In this document: piece by piece, positions 16,880-24,635 of the stretch
Layout: every line of letters begins with the position of its first letter
Position numbering within the stretch: position 1 is the first letter of the stretch
Source of the DNA: a virus
Strand: one strand, 5' to 3'
Virus record (IMG/VR): IMGVR_UViG_3300025013_000126
Location: 1-38,245 of that record
Length of the DNA stretch: 38,245 nucleotides
Notes under the pieces: generated by a model
Seen by the model: only the letters and a program-made list of their open reading frames with translations
What the model was told of the DNA's origin: nothing
Databases searched by the model: none
Made by a program: the position numbers and the translations under genes

Positions 16880-18292
16880 TCAAGTTGTAACCTGCCCAAA
16901 CATATCTTCCGGTTGTTCAGCCACAATCTCAGCAATCTTCTTTTTCGCTGTGGCTTCATCTTCCCCAAAATTGCGCATTCTGAATTCCACCTTGCCCATG
17001 ATTCCCATGGTTACCAGGCGACTATCCTGTGAAAATTGAACATCCTTATCGACAATCACGCTGTCATCGAAATCAAAAGCTGTTGAGTATTTGCCAGCAG
17101 GTGCCAGCTTGTAAATGGTCACATAAACATCCATCGCATACAACAGCTGCTCAAGTGCACTTTGCAACGCCTTCTGGGTATCGGTAATCGTCGCATATGT
17201 ACGTTGCTTCGAAGTTTTTATTTCTGTGGCAGTCTTATCGATCGATTGAGGATCTGAAAGCGTGCCATAGGCCAGGCCACATGCGTATTCAATGCGCTTA
17301 AGAATCGCATCCAGCCCAGCTAAAATATTTGTTTCCCGTAGCGTAGGCGTCCATTCCTTGAAGAGGCCGTCAGGATTATCGCCAATATTCGAAGTACCAT
17401 TCAAGGCCCGATAAAGTCGCTTTTGTGGAAGAACCAAGGTACCGTCTGTCTTTTTCTCGAAGGAAGTTACATCCGCGTACAATGCCCGTTGTCCACTCTC
17501 GAATTCCCACAGCAAATCAGACCATTGCCGGTCGGCCTGTTCAATCTGCTCAACCGCCCGAGAATAGCAACTCACCCCCAGAGGTGAAGTAGGATCAACA
17601 TTGTTTGCCAGCGGATAGTGGAAGTAAGCCAATAATGGCTTATCTATATTTGTAATAGTCACTTCCGGTTGTAAAGCTGCCCAATCATCAATTGAAGTGA
17701 GCACAACTTCAGTGCCTAACGTATCACGTGTAGAACTTTTGAAAGCCCGATTACGAATTAAGCATCCATTCTTTACCATGGCATGATATTCAAGCCTGGT
17801 ATAAAAATCATGACCTATTGTGCGTTGGTCAGCAAAAATACAGGCAGTGATATCACCATTAGCATCAAAGGTTACTGGGTAAAATAAGTCAGCCTGGACA
17901 TAGTCCACCATGATTTGATTACCCTGCACGTAGGGTTTCATCATCAATCCACCCTTAGCTGCTCCCTTCTCAACCTGTTCACGCAATTTCAAAAGCACCC
18001 GCCCAAATTGTTTGGCAAGATAATCTGCTCGTGGACTGCCGGTAATTTCCACTCCCATTTCAATAGTGGCGGACCTCGCAATTTCCCCGGCAATAGCAGC
18101 AGCCAGATTAAGGCTGTGTATATCTTGGTTTAGCCAAGTTGCGCGATTCTCATACATTGCCGACCAGAGTTCTAACGCAGTGGACATTTTTTCGCTGACC
18201 GCTACGTCAACACTAAGCGCCTTTTTTACGTCCGTTTGTCCTAACATTTTCCGAATTACCTCCCGAATCCAAACAAAAATCTGTTGAAACAT
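16880..18292 (-). CDS. Portal protein
   Basis: 470 aa, between the terminase and minor capsid genes. Pattern as in A118/SPP1-type portals: N-terminal amphipathic MFQQIFVWIREVIRK, ELWSAMYENRATWL (about 42-55), GLMMKPYVQGNQIMVDYVQ and ADLFYPV (about 115-140), then GVSCYSRAVEQIEQADRQWS and DTQKALQSALEQLLYAMDVY. It forms the dodecameric DNA gate and terminase dock. It begins one base after the terminase ends, sharing the A of TAATG. Confident on length, context and motifs. Confidence 0.9.
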   Translation of the reverse strand: MFQQIFVWIREVIRKMLGQTDVKKALSVDVAVSEKMSTALELWSAMYENRATWLNQDIHSLNLAAAIAGEIARSATIEMGVEITGSPRADYLAKQFGRVLLKLREQVEKGAAKGGLMMKPYVQGNQIMVDYVQADLFYPVTFDANGDITACIFADQRTIGHDFYTRLEYHAMVKNGCLIRNRAFKSSTRDTLGTEVVLTSIDDWAALQPEVTITNIDKPLLAYFHYPLANNVDPTSPLGVSCYSRAVEQIEQADRQWSDLLWEFESGQRALYADVTSFEKKTDGTLVLPQKRLYRALNGTSNIGDNPDGLFKEWTPTLRETNILAGLDAILKRIEYACGLAYGTLSDPQSIDKTATEIKTSKQRTYATITDTQKALQSALEQLLYAMDVYVTIYKLAPAGKYSTAFDFDDSVIVDKDVQFSQDSRLVTMGIMGKVEFRMRNFGEDEATAKKKIAEIVAEQPEDMFGQVTT

Positions 18293-20076
18293 TACTGACC
18301 TCGCCTTCGCCAGATTAAATTCGTAGCGTACCGTGAACCATCAATAAAATGATTATCCCGGTCCGGATATTCAGAAATGAAATTCCCGTCTCGATCCTGT
18401 TCAAGTTCATAATTTAGGAATTCATTAGCTGCTTCAGGCGCCCGTTCTGGATCAATCACGATTGCCGTCAGGGATTGAAACCACTTCATGGAATAAGCCA
18501 CTGAATCTGGCCCCTTCTCTGCACCACGTGCATTAAGGCCATATTCACGGTAATCTGCAATACTCTTTGGTTCTGCACTGTCAGAAATCAGCAAATCCGC
18601 TGCGGTGACATTTTTATCATGCACTAACATCTGATATGTTTCCCGATTTGATTTTTTGAAGGCTTTAAGCTCATCAAAGATGTATAACGTCAATCTGGCC
18701 GCGTCGTAATGGCATTTCACCCACGCATAAGGATCAGGGAAATAGCCCCAATCATTGCCCATTAAAATATGATCAAACTGAGCGATATCTTCATCGGTAA
18801 TTTTGCGCAATTGTACATTCTCGAAGACTAATCCACCGGTACCATTAGCTACCCCCAGATATTCATGTTCATAGGCCTTTGGATTGACAGCTTTCAGGTG
18901 ATCAGCCTCTTCTAGGAATACCTTGCCCAACCATTCAGAAGGCACCTCCAGATAACAACTTTCATGCTGATACTGAGTATCTTTGGGGATTTTGGCGTAT
19001 TTGTTCGCCCAGTTTGCAGCTGTACGTGGTGGGTTGAAACTCTTGAAAATATAGGCTAAATCACCACCGCGAATAACAGACTGCTCGATTTTGCGAATTG
19101 CTTCTTCCCCGTGGAATTGATCCAACTCTTCAAACCACAGAATTCCAATATAACCAAATGCCGGCTTGATACTTTTGATCTTTCCCGGATCATCTGCTCC
19201 CCGAAAGTAAATCTTTTGCCCAGTAGGAAGATAAGTAATTTCCAGGGGCGAAAGAGTACACTTGAATTCATTCTCTAATCCCAGTTCGCTAATAGACCAA
19301 AGAAATTGCGAATATACACTATCCTTCAGTGTGTTCGCAACCTGCCGAGCAGCAAGAGCATGCATCCCTGGGTTGTTCTTGATCAGATAAAGAATAATCG
19401 AGGACACAAAAGTCGATTTTGTTGAACCGCGCCCACCCCGAAACAAATACTCAGTATGTTGATGATCCCGAATATCCCGGTAGGCCTTGAGAAACTGGGG
19501 GGCAAGTAAATCAGCTGGAAGAGTATATGAAATTAAATTAGAGGAAACACTTTGATTTTCATCGTTGAATAGCCGTAAGTGATTACCTAACATCATCATT
19601 GCTGTTTGGGGATTGTGTAAGCTTAAACCGACGGTACGTGTCTTACCCGCCGATGTCATTACCTTTTTGACTAAATGTCCACGATCTTTTAATGCGGTTT
19701 CATTCAACCGCGCGAAATTTCCGCCTTGATCAACAATAAGAAAATCGGCAATGTTCGCACGTCCCATCTGAGACAGCCGCGCAAGCAGCTCGGCTTCCCC
19801 CATGACTTGTTCGCGCCAACGGGCATCAGCCTGTTCAATAACATACCGGTCCCAGGCCTCCGCGCGTGCTTTCCAACTCCAGTTCTCCATGGCGCGCCGC
19901 CACGTGCCAGGTGCACATTTTGCCCGCCCTTTTCCTATCTGTGCTCGATCCCGATTCAGTGTGCCAAGTAGCGTCCGCCCGGGTCCCATCAATCGATAGT
20001 ATTCAAAACGGGTGTGCCATAAAGTCGGCTCCCCGTCTTGTTTTTCCCAAGGCATCTGTTCTCGTTCATCAACCAT
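18292..20076 (-). CDS. terL: Terminase large subunit with an N-terminal small-terminase-like region
   Basis: 594 aa, about 150 longer than usual. Residues 1-175 hold a helical region with NWSWKARAEAWDRYV and EAELLARLSQMGRANIADFL, which resembles small-terminase/DNA-binding modules. The ATPase follows: Walker A GGRGSTKST (214-222), Walker B ILWFEE (312-317), coupling SFNPP (346-350). The RNase H-type nuclease has MGNDWGYFPDP (Asp442), LISDSAEP (Asp499) and a C-terminal DNHFIDGSRYA (Asp579). No separate small terminase gene was seen nearby, so one polypeptide may do recognition and packaging. Exact dispersed-motif copies lie at 18971 and 19448. Confidence 0.9.
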   Translation of the reverse strand: MVDEREQMPWEKQDGEPTLWHTRFEYYRLMGPGRTLLGTLNRDRAQIGKGRAKCAPGTWRRAMENWSWKARAEAWDRYVIEQADARWREQVMGEAELLARLSQMGRANIADFLIVDQGGNFARLNETALKDRGHLVKKVMTSAGKTRTVGLSLHNPQTAMMMLGNHLRLFNDENQSVSSNLISYTLPADLLAPQFLKAYRDIRDHQHTEYLFRGGRGSTKSTFVSSIILYLIKNNPGMHALAARQVANTLKDSVYSQFLWSISELGLENEFKCTLSPLEITYLPTGQKIYFRGADDPGKIKSIKPAFGYIGILWFEELDQFHGEEAIRKIEQSVIRGGDLAYIFKSFNPPRTAANWANKYAKIPKDTQYQHESCYLEVPSEWLGKVFLEEADHLKAVNPKAYEHEYLGVANGTGGLVFENVQLRKITDEDIAQFDHILMGNDWGYFPDPYAWVKCHYDAARLTLYIFDELKAFKKSNRETYQMLVHDKNVTAADLLISDSAEPKSIADYREYGLNARGAEKGPDSVAYSMKWFQSLTAIVIDPERAPEAANEFLNYELEQDRDGNFISEYPDRDNHFIDGSRYATNLIWRRRGQ

Positions 20077-20090
20077 TAATTTCTACTGTC

Positions 20091-20972
20091 CTACACCATA
20101 TACCGTGTGCTGTTAATCTGCACTGCCGCCCAGCCTTCCCGTCCATCCATTGTATGACCGTGCGCCCACGCTTCTTTTCCGGCAATGGCATCCACAATAA
20201 ACTTTTCACCCTTATATAAATCTCCGATATCGTTGTTTGACAATACCAGGGGAGAGCTACGCAAGTTTATCTTTTCCAGGACAACTGTCATTTCAATACC
20301 AAAGGGCACAGAAATAGGTTGCTGATCAATTTCATCTAGTTCAGGCAAGCTGTACCGGGCAATCATTTCTGTCAATGTGCCGTTGTAATAATCGCCGTCC
20401 AAGTCCAAACTCTCGGCGCCCCACTCGAGCCCCCTCAGTTTGAACGTGTACTGCCAGAAATTCCATGTATTCCATGGCTTAGGCACTTCAACAGAGCCAG
20501 TGATATCGCACAGCCACAGATGGTATTGTTTCCAGTACTCAGCATGTGAGCCGTTCGGGTCCCAGAATGATTTTGCAGTGTAAATGCCCTTTGGTAATGG
20601 GTCAGATAGTTGGCGCAACCGTTCCATAAACGAATAGAGAATATCCATAGCCCGAGTTGGAACCGTCTTCCACCATTCAAAATCACAAACCAGAGGCAAT
20701 AATCCCCATGTGTCCTTCTCGATAAGTGACCAAAACAATTCAGCTTGTTTCCATGGTCCAACATCCCATACTAAAAAATGGAACGGCATTCGATACAGCC
20801 TTCTACGGCAATCTGCCCAGTTCCAAGCATAGTCAGGATCAGCCCAATTTGCCTGACTTACTTTTATTCCAACAAACGACGCACCTCGCCGGCGCGCCTT
20901 AATTGGATCGAACATTTGCGGCGTAGAATTATTGTCCTGCCAAACTGAAATATCAACACCTTGAGCGTTCAT
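20091..20972 (-). CDS. Endolysin: GH25 lysozyme with C-terminal SH3-like domain
   Basis: 293 aa. GH25 fold features: QGVDISVWQ with Asp7 at the N-terminus, GIKVSQ (35-40) and LVCDFEWW with Asp97 and Glu99 as likely catalytic acids, then IYTAKSFW and FWQYT. From about 225 a bacterial SH3-like domain (LEKINLRSSPLVLSNNDIGD, then WAAVQINSTRY) should bind the wall. No signal peptide, so release depends on the holin. It cuts the peptidoglycan glycan backbone. Lies between the membrane genes and the terminase, upstream of packaging rather than after the tail genes. Confidence 0.9.
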   Translation of the reverse strand: MNAQGVDISVWQDNNSTPQMFDPIKARRRGASFVGIKVSQANWADPDYAWNWADCRRRLYRMPFHFLVWDVGPWKQAELFWSLIEKDTWGLLPLVCDFEWWKTVPTRAMDILYSFMERLRQLSDPLPKGIYTAKSFWDPNGSHAEYWKQYHLWLCDITGSVEVPKPWNTWNFWQYTFKLRGLEWGAESLDLDGDYYNGTLTEMIARYSLPELDEIDQQPISVPFGIEMTVVLEKINLRSSPLVLSNNDIGDLYKGEKFIVDAIAGKEAWAHGHTMDGREGWAAVQINSTRYMV

Positions 20973-20999
20973 AATTACTCCTTCAGTTTTTACCGTTTA

Positions 21000-21392
21000 T
21001 TACGGCTCATCATTCCATTCATCAGGCTCCCATGCTGGCTCAATTCGATTAGCCTTGAGTTGGTTGAATAAAATCCTGATCCCTTGCATCAGGTTCTCGA
21101 TCCTGCGCAGCGCCTTTTCCAAACGTTTTTTGAAATTATCGTTTTCGCATTGCAGGTCTTTCATCTTCTGTTCAGTAGCGGTCTGGGAACTCTGCAATCT
21201 TTCAATTAACTTGAAGGCTCCATCCAGAGTGTGCTCTACAACATCTGCGGCCTCGTGTTTGGCTGCTGCCTCCAGATGAACCGCCTCTGCGACGATTTTT
21301 CGCTTGGTTGGCTTGTAAAATAAAACGACTCCGACCAGGCCGGATAAACCACTCAGTGCGCCTATGATGGCAATGACGGTTGTCCAGTCCAT
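21000..21392 (-). CDS. Membrane-anchored coiled-coil protein (lysis module)
   Basis: 130 aa. One N-terminal transmembrane segment (about 5-26, VIAIIGALSGLSGLVGVVLFY) followed by a long charged coiled coil (about 40-110) and an acidic tail WEPDEWNDEP. It sits 2 bp after the holin-like gene and before the endolysin. Such proteins are often annotated as accessory holins or holin regulators; this is inference. It might instead be a spanin-like or receptor-blocking factor. Confidence 0.6.
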   Translation of the reverse strand: MDWTTVIAIIGALSGLSGLVGVVLFYKPTKRKIVAEAVHLEAAAKHEAADVVEHTLDGAFKLIERLQSSQTATEQKMKDLQCENDNFKKRLEKALRRIENLMQGIRILFNQLKANRIEPAWEPDEWNDEP

Positions 21393-21394
21393 AC

Positions 21395-21787
21395 TTAGCC
21401 CTGATAAAAATCAACCGGGTTAGTTGGTGTTTTAATGGGAAACAGATTCCCATATAAACTTTTTATCGTCTCCAATATCCGGGCACTCAATGATGTCACC
21501 ACTGCCAACCAGGAGAGCCAGGTTGCACTATCACCAACTAAATTGCTGTATTCCGGTCCCAATTGATCTACAGAAATCAACCTTACTAAGAATACAAACG
21601 CCAACCAGCCGATAATAAAGGGCATTACCATCACCCGATAAAAATCAGCTAATTTTTTCCAATCGAACACCTTCTCGCGGATTGCCAAAGCAACAGCAAG
21701 AATCACTTGCAACAGAATCAGACCCAACAATGTCAGAAGCTGTTTGATCAACTGCTCAGTAAAAATAGATGACAATATTTCATTCAT
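21395..21787 (-). CDS. Holin-like membrane protein
   Basis: 130 aa with three hydrophobic segments: about 13-36, 51-70 and 86-104, separated by short charged loops (REKVFDWKKLADFY). Short length, multiple membrane spans and position two genes ahead of the GH25 endolysin support a holin. It is the first gene behind the cassette B promoter, leader and terminator; the terminator ends 21 nt upstream of the start and the GAGAGGA ribosome site lies between. Escape from that terminator would therefore gate lysis and packaging genes together. Confidence 0.65.
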   Translation of the reverse strand: MNEILSSIFTEQLIKQLLTLLGLILLQVILAVALAIREKVFDWKKLADFYRVMVMPFIIGWLAFVFLVRLISVDQLGPEYSNLVGDSATWLSWLAVVTSLSARILETIKSLYGNLFPIKTPTNPVDFYQG

Positions 21788-21807
21788 AGTATCCTCTCTT
21801 GGAAAAC

Positions 21808-21892
21808 AAAAAACCCAGCACAGCCTATTACTAGACTATGCCGGGCGGTCAACTTCGGCCATTCCCACCACGGGGAAACCGTTTATTCAACT
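21808..21892 (-). ncRNA. Leader RNA B: homologue of leader A, ending in an intrinsic terminator
   Basis: Same order as leader A: TTGAATAAACGG (21890-21879), a hairpin (TTCCC/GGGAA), CCGAAGTT (21858-21851), CCGCCCGG (21848-21841), then a terminator stem CCCGGCATAG (21845-21836) with CTGTGCTGGG (21823-21814) and six T. Hairpin sequences differ from A while pairing is kept. It overlaps the 3' end of the upstream Cys-rich gene: the conserved block contains that gene's TAA. Confidence 0.75.
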
Positions 21893-22173
21893 GCAATTAT
21901 TCTAGCACGTTTCACCCTCTCAATCAACCGCGCAAGTTGATAGTCCCGACTATCAAAATGAACTATTTTCTGACAGATCCTACACCGCCCATGGAAATAT
22001 TGAGCATCACCAGTTTCCAAACGCAGCCACACGTGATTTTCAACCCATATTAACTGCCCAATGGTCACACCACAGGCACATTGCAATTTCAAATCATCAA
22101 CAACCTTCACTGGAAGTGTTTCTGGAAAATCATTAGTCAATTTGACCTCCGTGGTTCTCTGTGTCATCATCAT
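21883..22173 (-). CDS. Small Cys-rich putative zinc-binding protein
   Basis: About 96 aa; three adjacent ATG codons (22173, 22170, 22167) follow the prim-pol stop (TGATG), so the exact start is uncertain. Two Cys pairs, CACG near residue 32-35 and CRIC near 65-68, fit a zinc ribbon with intervening aromatic HVWLRLE. The tail is basic (LARLIERVKRARI). Last gene of the early block; its end overlaps the cassette B promoter and first conserved block. DNA- or RNA-binding is possible; no family is recognised. Confidence 0.6.
   Translation of the reverse strand: MMMTQRTTEVKLTNDFPETLPVKVVDDLKLQCACGVTIGQLIWVENHVWLRLETGDAQYFHGRCRICQKIVHFDSRDYQLARLIERVKRARIIAVE
21899..21927 (-). promoter_or_regulatory. 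Promoter for leader B and the lysis/packaging block
   Basis: Leftward TTGATT (21927-21922), 17-nt spacer, TAGAAT (21904-21899). It is embedded in the last codons of the gene at 21883-22173. The conserved leader block begins 8 nt after the -10 box, exactly as at cassette A. Confidence 0.65.
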
Positions 22174-23018
22174 CAATTCCTTGCGAAATACAAAATAGCT
22201 TCGCGGTTGCTTATGTGATTCAACCTAGCATATAAATCAATCACATCCATCTCCTTAATGTTGCATTTTCGACAACCACAAAGCCCACGAGTAACGTCAA
22301 TCCAAAAACTGGGATTATGATCCTCGTGAAATGGGCAAAAACTCACATACCAACGTCCATCAAGAGATGAAGATTTAGCATCCGGTAATAAACTGAGTAA
22401 ACTAATTTGTTCTCTAATCTTTTGAACAACATCTGTTTCAAGTGTTATTGCGGAATCTGCTATAGCCCATGGATCTGAATCAATTTTCGAGGGCTCAGTA
22501 TGAAGGGGGGCTGCAAGGGGGATTTTCTCGGGTTCTGGGGTAAATGAACTCGGTAAAATATCTTCAAGTTTGTTGATCCATAAAATATCTGCGTTTTTAT
22601 AAACCTGGTATTGATAACCACTGGGATGAACACTGGGCGGAATTAATACATACCCTCTTTCGGCTTTAATGTCTAAAAGATCTGAATGATAGTTTTTAGC
22701 CAGTTCCTGGGTGATCACATAAACATGAATCCCCCGGCGCGTTTTGACCATATAAGTATTGATTGGAAATAGATCATGCCAGTAATTAAATACATCCATC
22801 ACATCAAAATCGATGACTACTAACCCATTTCCGGTAACAAGTCCTATATTTCTTAACTCGGATGGAAACCATTGAAGTAATTCTTGCTCAGTTGGAAGAC
22901 GATTTTTATATGGTTCCCAGGATTTGATTGCCGGCCGTTTTGAATAATAACCAATCGGAATTACTGAAAATCCCTGTTTTACCCAGAATAAAGCCGTTTT
23001 GAAAAGTGTCATAGCCAT
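22173..23018 (-). CDS. Prim-pol type primase with CHC2-like zinc finger
   Basis: 281 aa. The N-terminal prim-pol domain (about 1-150) shows KRPAIKSWEPYK, LVVIDFD with Asp70 and Asp72, TRRGIHVY with His98, and DIKAERGYVLIPPSVHPSG with Asp116, the archaeo-eukaryotic-type bifunctional primase/polymerase pattern. The C-terminal part has CPFHEDHNPSFWID (Cys228, His231) and CGCRKC (Cys249, Cys252), a DnaG-like zinc finger. It makes primers for replication and is encoded apart from the helicase, with the repeat field between them. Its start overlaps the repeat-field frame by 10 bp. Confidence 0.85.
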   Translation of the reverse strand: MAMTLFKTALFWVKQGFSVIPIGYYSKRPAIKSWEPYKNRLPTEQELLQWFPSELRNIGLVTGNGLVVIDFDVMDVFNYWHDLFPINTYMVKTRRGIHVYVITQELAKNYHSDLLDIKAERGYVLIPPSVHPSGYQYQVYKNADILWINKLEDILPSSFTPEPEKIPLAAPLHTEPSKIDSDPWAIADSAITLETDVVQKIREQISLLSLLPDAKSSSLDGRWYVSFCPFHEDHNPSFWIDVTRGLCGCRKCNIKEMDVIDLYARLNHISNREAILYFARN

Positions 23019-23497
23019 AATTCCGGATTTCGTGCGACCTTTTTTGACGATTCACGGCTAAATTGTGTAATTCGTGCGACCTGTGCGACCTTTCGACCGA
23101 TTTTCTTAAACTGGTTTTTTAAATAAAAGTTAAGTATGTTTAAGCAAAAGGTCGAAAGGTCGCACGAGGTCGCACAGGTCGAAAAATCTATACGCAAGTT
23201 TTTGGGAAAAATTCCGGAAAGTTTGCAAAAAAGGTTGCATAAGTCGCATAGGTCGCACGAATTTTGAGTAAATTGTTTGAAAAAGGTCGCACGGGTCGCA
23301 TGGTCGCATTTATGGAAAAATCTATGCGCATGGTCGCTTTTGAGGCCTTTCACGTCTGAGAAAGTACGTTTTTTTCCTCTTTTTTGAAATGTTAAAGAAT
23401 CTAAAATGACCTGAATTTTTGTAATTTTGGTCGCATAGGTCGCGCGGGTCGCACGATTTTGGTAAGAAGTGTTGAAAAAAGGTCGCACGGAGATCAT
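23009..23497 (-). CDS. Repeat-derived open frame between helicase and primase
   Basis: 162 codons without a stop. It starts with an ATGA overlap on the helicase stop (23497-23494) and ends with a 10-bp overlap into the primase start, as a real operon gene would. The product is Cys/Arg/Thr/Phe-rich with repeat-encoded RATRATYATK and CDLCDLCNLF segments and no recognisable fold. The DNA is filled with GGTCGCA-type repeats (see repeat entry). It may be a translated spacer that keeps ribosomes coupled across the putative origin, a true Cys-rich protein, or an accidental frame. Confidence is limited. Confidence 0.4.
   Translation of the reverse strand: MISVRPFFNTSYQNRATRATYATKITKIQVILDSLTFQKRGKKRTFSDVKGLKSDHAHRFFHKCDHATRATFFKQFTQNSCDLCDLCNLFCKLSGIFPKNLRIDFSTCATSCDLSTFCLNILNFYLKNQFKKIGRKVAQVARITQFSRESSKKVARNPELWL
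23031..23490. repeat. Iteron-like GGTCGCA repeat field, candidate replication origin
   Basis: At least 15 copies of GGTCGC(A/G) or its complement, mostly in tandem groups of two to three spaced 9-10 bp: 23031-23040, 23073-23098 (inverted), 23150-23181, 23233-23259, 23285-23308, 23332-23338, 23429-23455, 23481-23489. A perfect 16-bp inverted repeat (23083-23098 with 23150-23165) flanks a very AT-rich 51-bp spacer. Location between helicase and primase genes, iteron periodicity near one helical turn and the AT-rich core fit an origin bound by a phage initiator. No experimental support. Confidence 0.65.
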
Positions 23498-24630
23498 GGG
23501 ATTTTGCTCCCGACACCATAATAACCTTTTTGATTGTTCTGCTGCCCTCGAACTAACCCAAGTTTTTTACAAGTGGTGGCTAGAGCCATTTGGAAGGCTT
23601 TGGCTGAAGAGAATTTGCCTACTTTATCCTGCAAAATATACATAAGCTCTGCTGTCGATGTCCAAAGAGTGATATCACCTGGTTTTAATCTGAATTGATC
23701 TTTTAGAACAATTTCTATAGGGTCATCGATTTCGTATTTTTGATTGTTGGTTTCCGTTTGTTGTTTTTGTACTTCGGAAAATTCAGTATTTTCACCTGAT
23801 AGATAAGCTGCGTAAATTTCGCCCCAGAGTTGGTTAACGTCCAAAGTAAGATACGTTTGCCAGTCTACGTGTTTCACCTCACAGATCATAAAACGCCGGC
23901 TGCCAGTTGGATCATCCAGGAAGCCACCCTCATTGTTGATAGTGCCAATGAGATTTGCCAAGATAGGTTTTGTTGTATCGAATCTCCCGTATGGACGGCG
24001 AAAGGTTATATTTTGCATAGTAATCAAATTTTTCAACGCTTCACGATCCGAACGCCGGAAAGTCGCGCCCAATTCGCCCACTTCCCAAATCCACTTTGTG
24101 GTCAAGCGAATTTGAGTGTCTTTGCTATCGGCATCGATCCCGCCTTCAGTAAAATAATCTGGCAATCCTGAACAAAGCCATTTTACGAAGAGCGACTTAC
24201 CAATATTTTGCGGCCCATCTAAAATCAACATACGATTTTGTGTGCCGCTGATAGTCTTTGCAATGGTGCCCAACATCCATTTACGTAAATAGACCGTAAT
24301 TAAACGGTCTGGATTGTCAAAACACGCCACTAATTCATCGAAATAGTGTCCTCCATCATAGGGCAGTTTAAATAAATACTCCTTTATAGGATTGTAACGG
24401 TTGTCATATGCCATGGCGCCAATAGCCACCCGTGTATAACGCTCATTGTTCATACCCTTTTCGATCAACTGAAATTCAATTTTTGAGAATTGTTCATCAG
24501 TGAGCGGTTTCCCGTTGAGTTCAATCTGTTCAGAAATTTCATTCAACTTGAATTGATAGCCAAAAGCTTTCACCCAGGCTATATAGTCTGCAATTTGCTG
24601 CGCACGGCTGGTGGCGGTTTTAGGTGGCAT
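23494..24630 (-). CDS. VapE-type superfamily 3-like helicase / primase-associated ATPase
   Basis: 378 aa. The ATPase core has Walker A GPQNIGKS (139-146), a downstream WIWEVGELGATFRRSDREAL segment with acidic Walker B residues, then TFRRPYGRF and TIN with SRRFMICEV, the order seen in virulence-associated E / phage SF3-like helicases. The N-terminal about 110 residues are a helical loading region. It pairs with the separate prim-pol gene downstream to form the replication unit. Start ATG at 24630, 5 bp after the VWA gene ends; the ribosome site is weak. Confidence 0.85.
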   Translation of the reverse strand: MPPKTATSRAQQIADYIAWVKAFGYQFKLNEISEQIELNGKPLTDEQFSKIEFQLIEKGMNNERYTRVAIGAMAYDNRYNPIKEYLFKLPYDGGHYFDELVACFDNPDRLITVYLRKWMLGTIAKTISGTQNRMLILDGPQNIGKSLFVKWLCSGLPDYFTEGGIDADSKDTQIRLTTKWIWEVGELGATFRRSDREALKNLITMQNITFRRPYGRFDTTKPILANLIGTINNEGGFLDDPTGSRRFMICEVKHVDWQTYLTLDVNQLWGEIYAAYLSGENTEFSEVQKQQTETNNQKYEIDDPIEIVLKDQFRLKPGDITLWTSTAELMYILQDKVGKFSSAKAFQMALATTCKKLGLVRGQQNNQKGYYGVGSKIP

Positions 24631-24635
24631 ATTTA

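Noticed and set aside
20985-21000. AATAAACGG on the minus strand, resembling the first block of cassettes A and B
   Set aside because: The CCGAAGTT and CCGCCCGG blocks, the hairpin and the terminator are all missing, so this is probably a chance match at a gene end.
23031-23490. CRISPR array interpretation of the GGTCG repeats
   Set aside because: Units are 7-9 bp with short irregular spacing and both orientations; no 25-40 bp repeats, no unique spacers and no cas genes.
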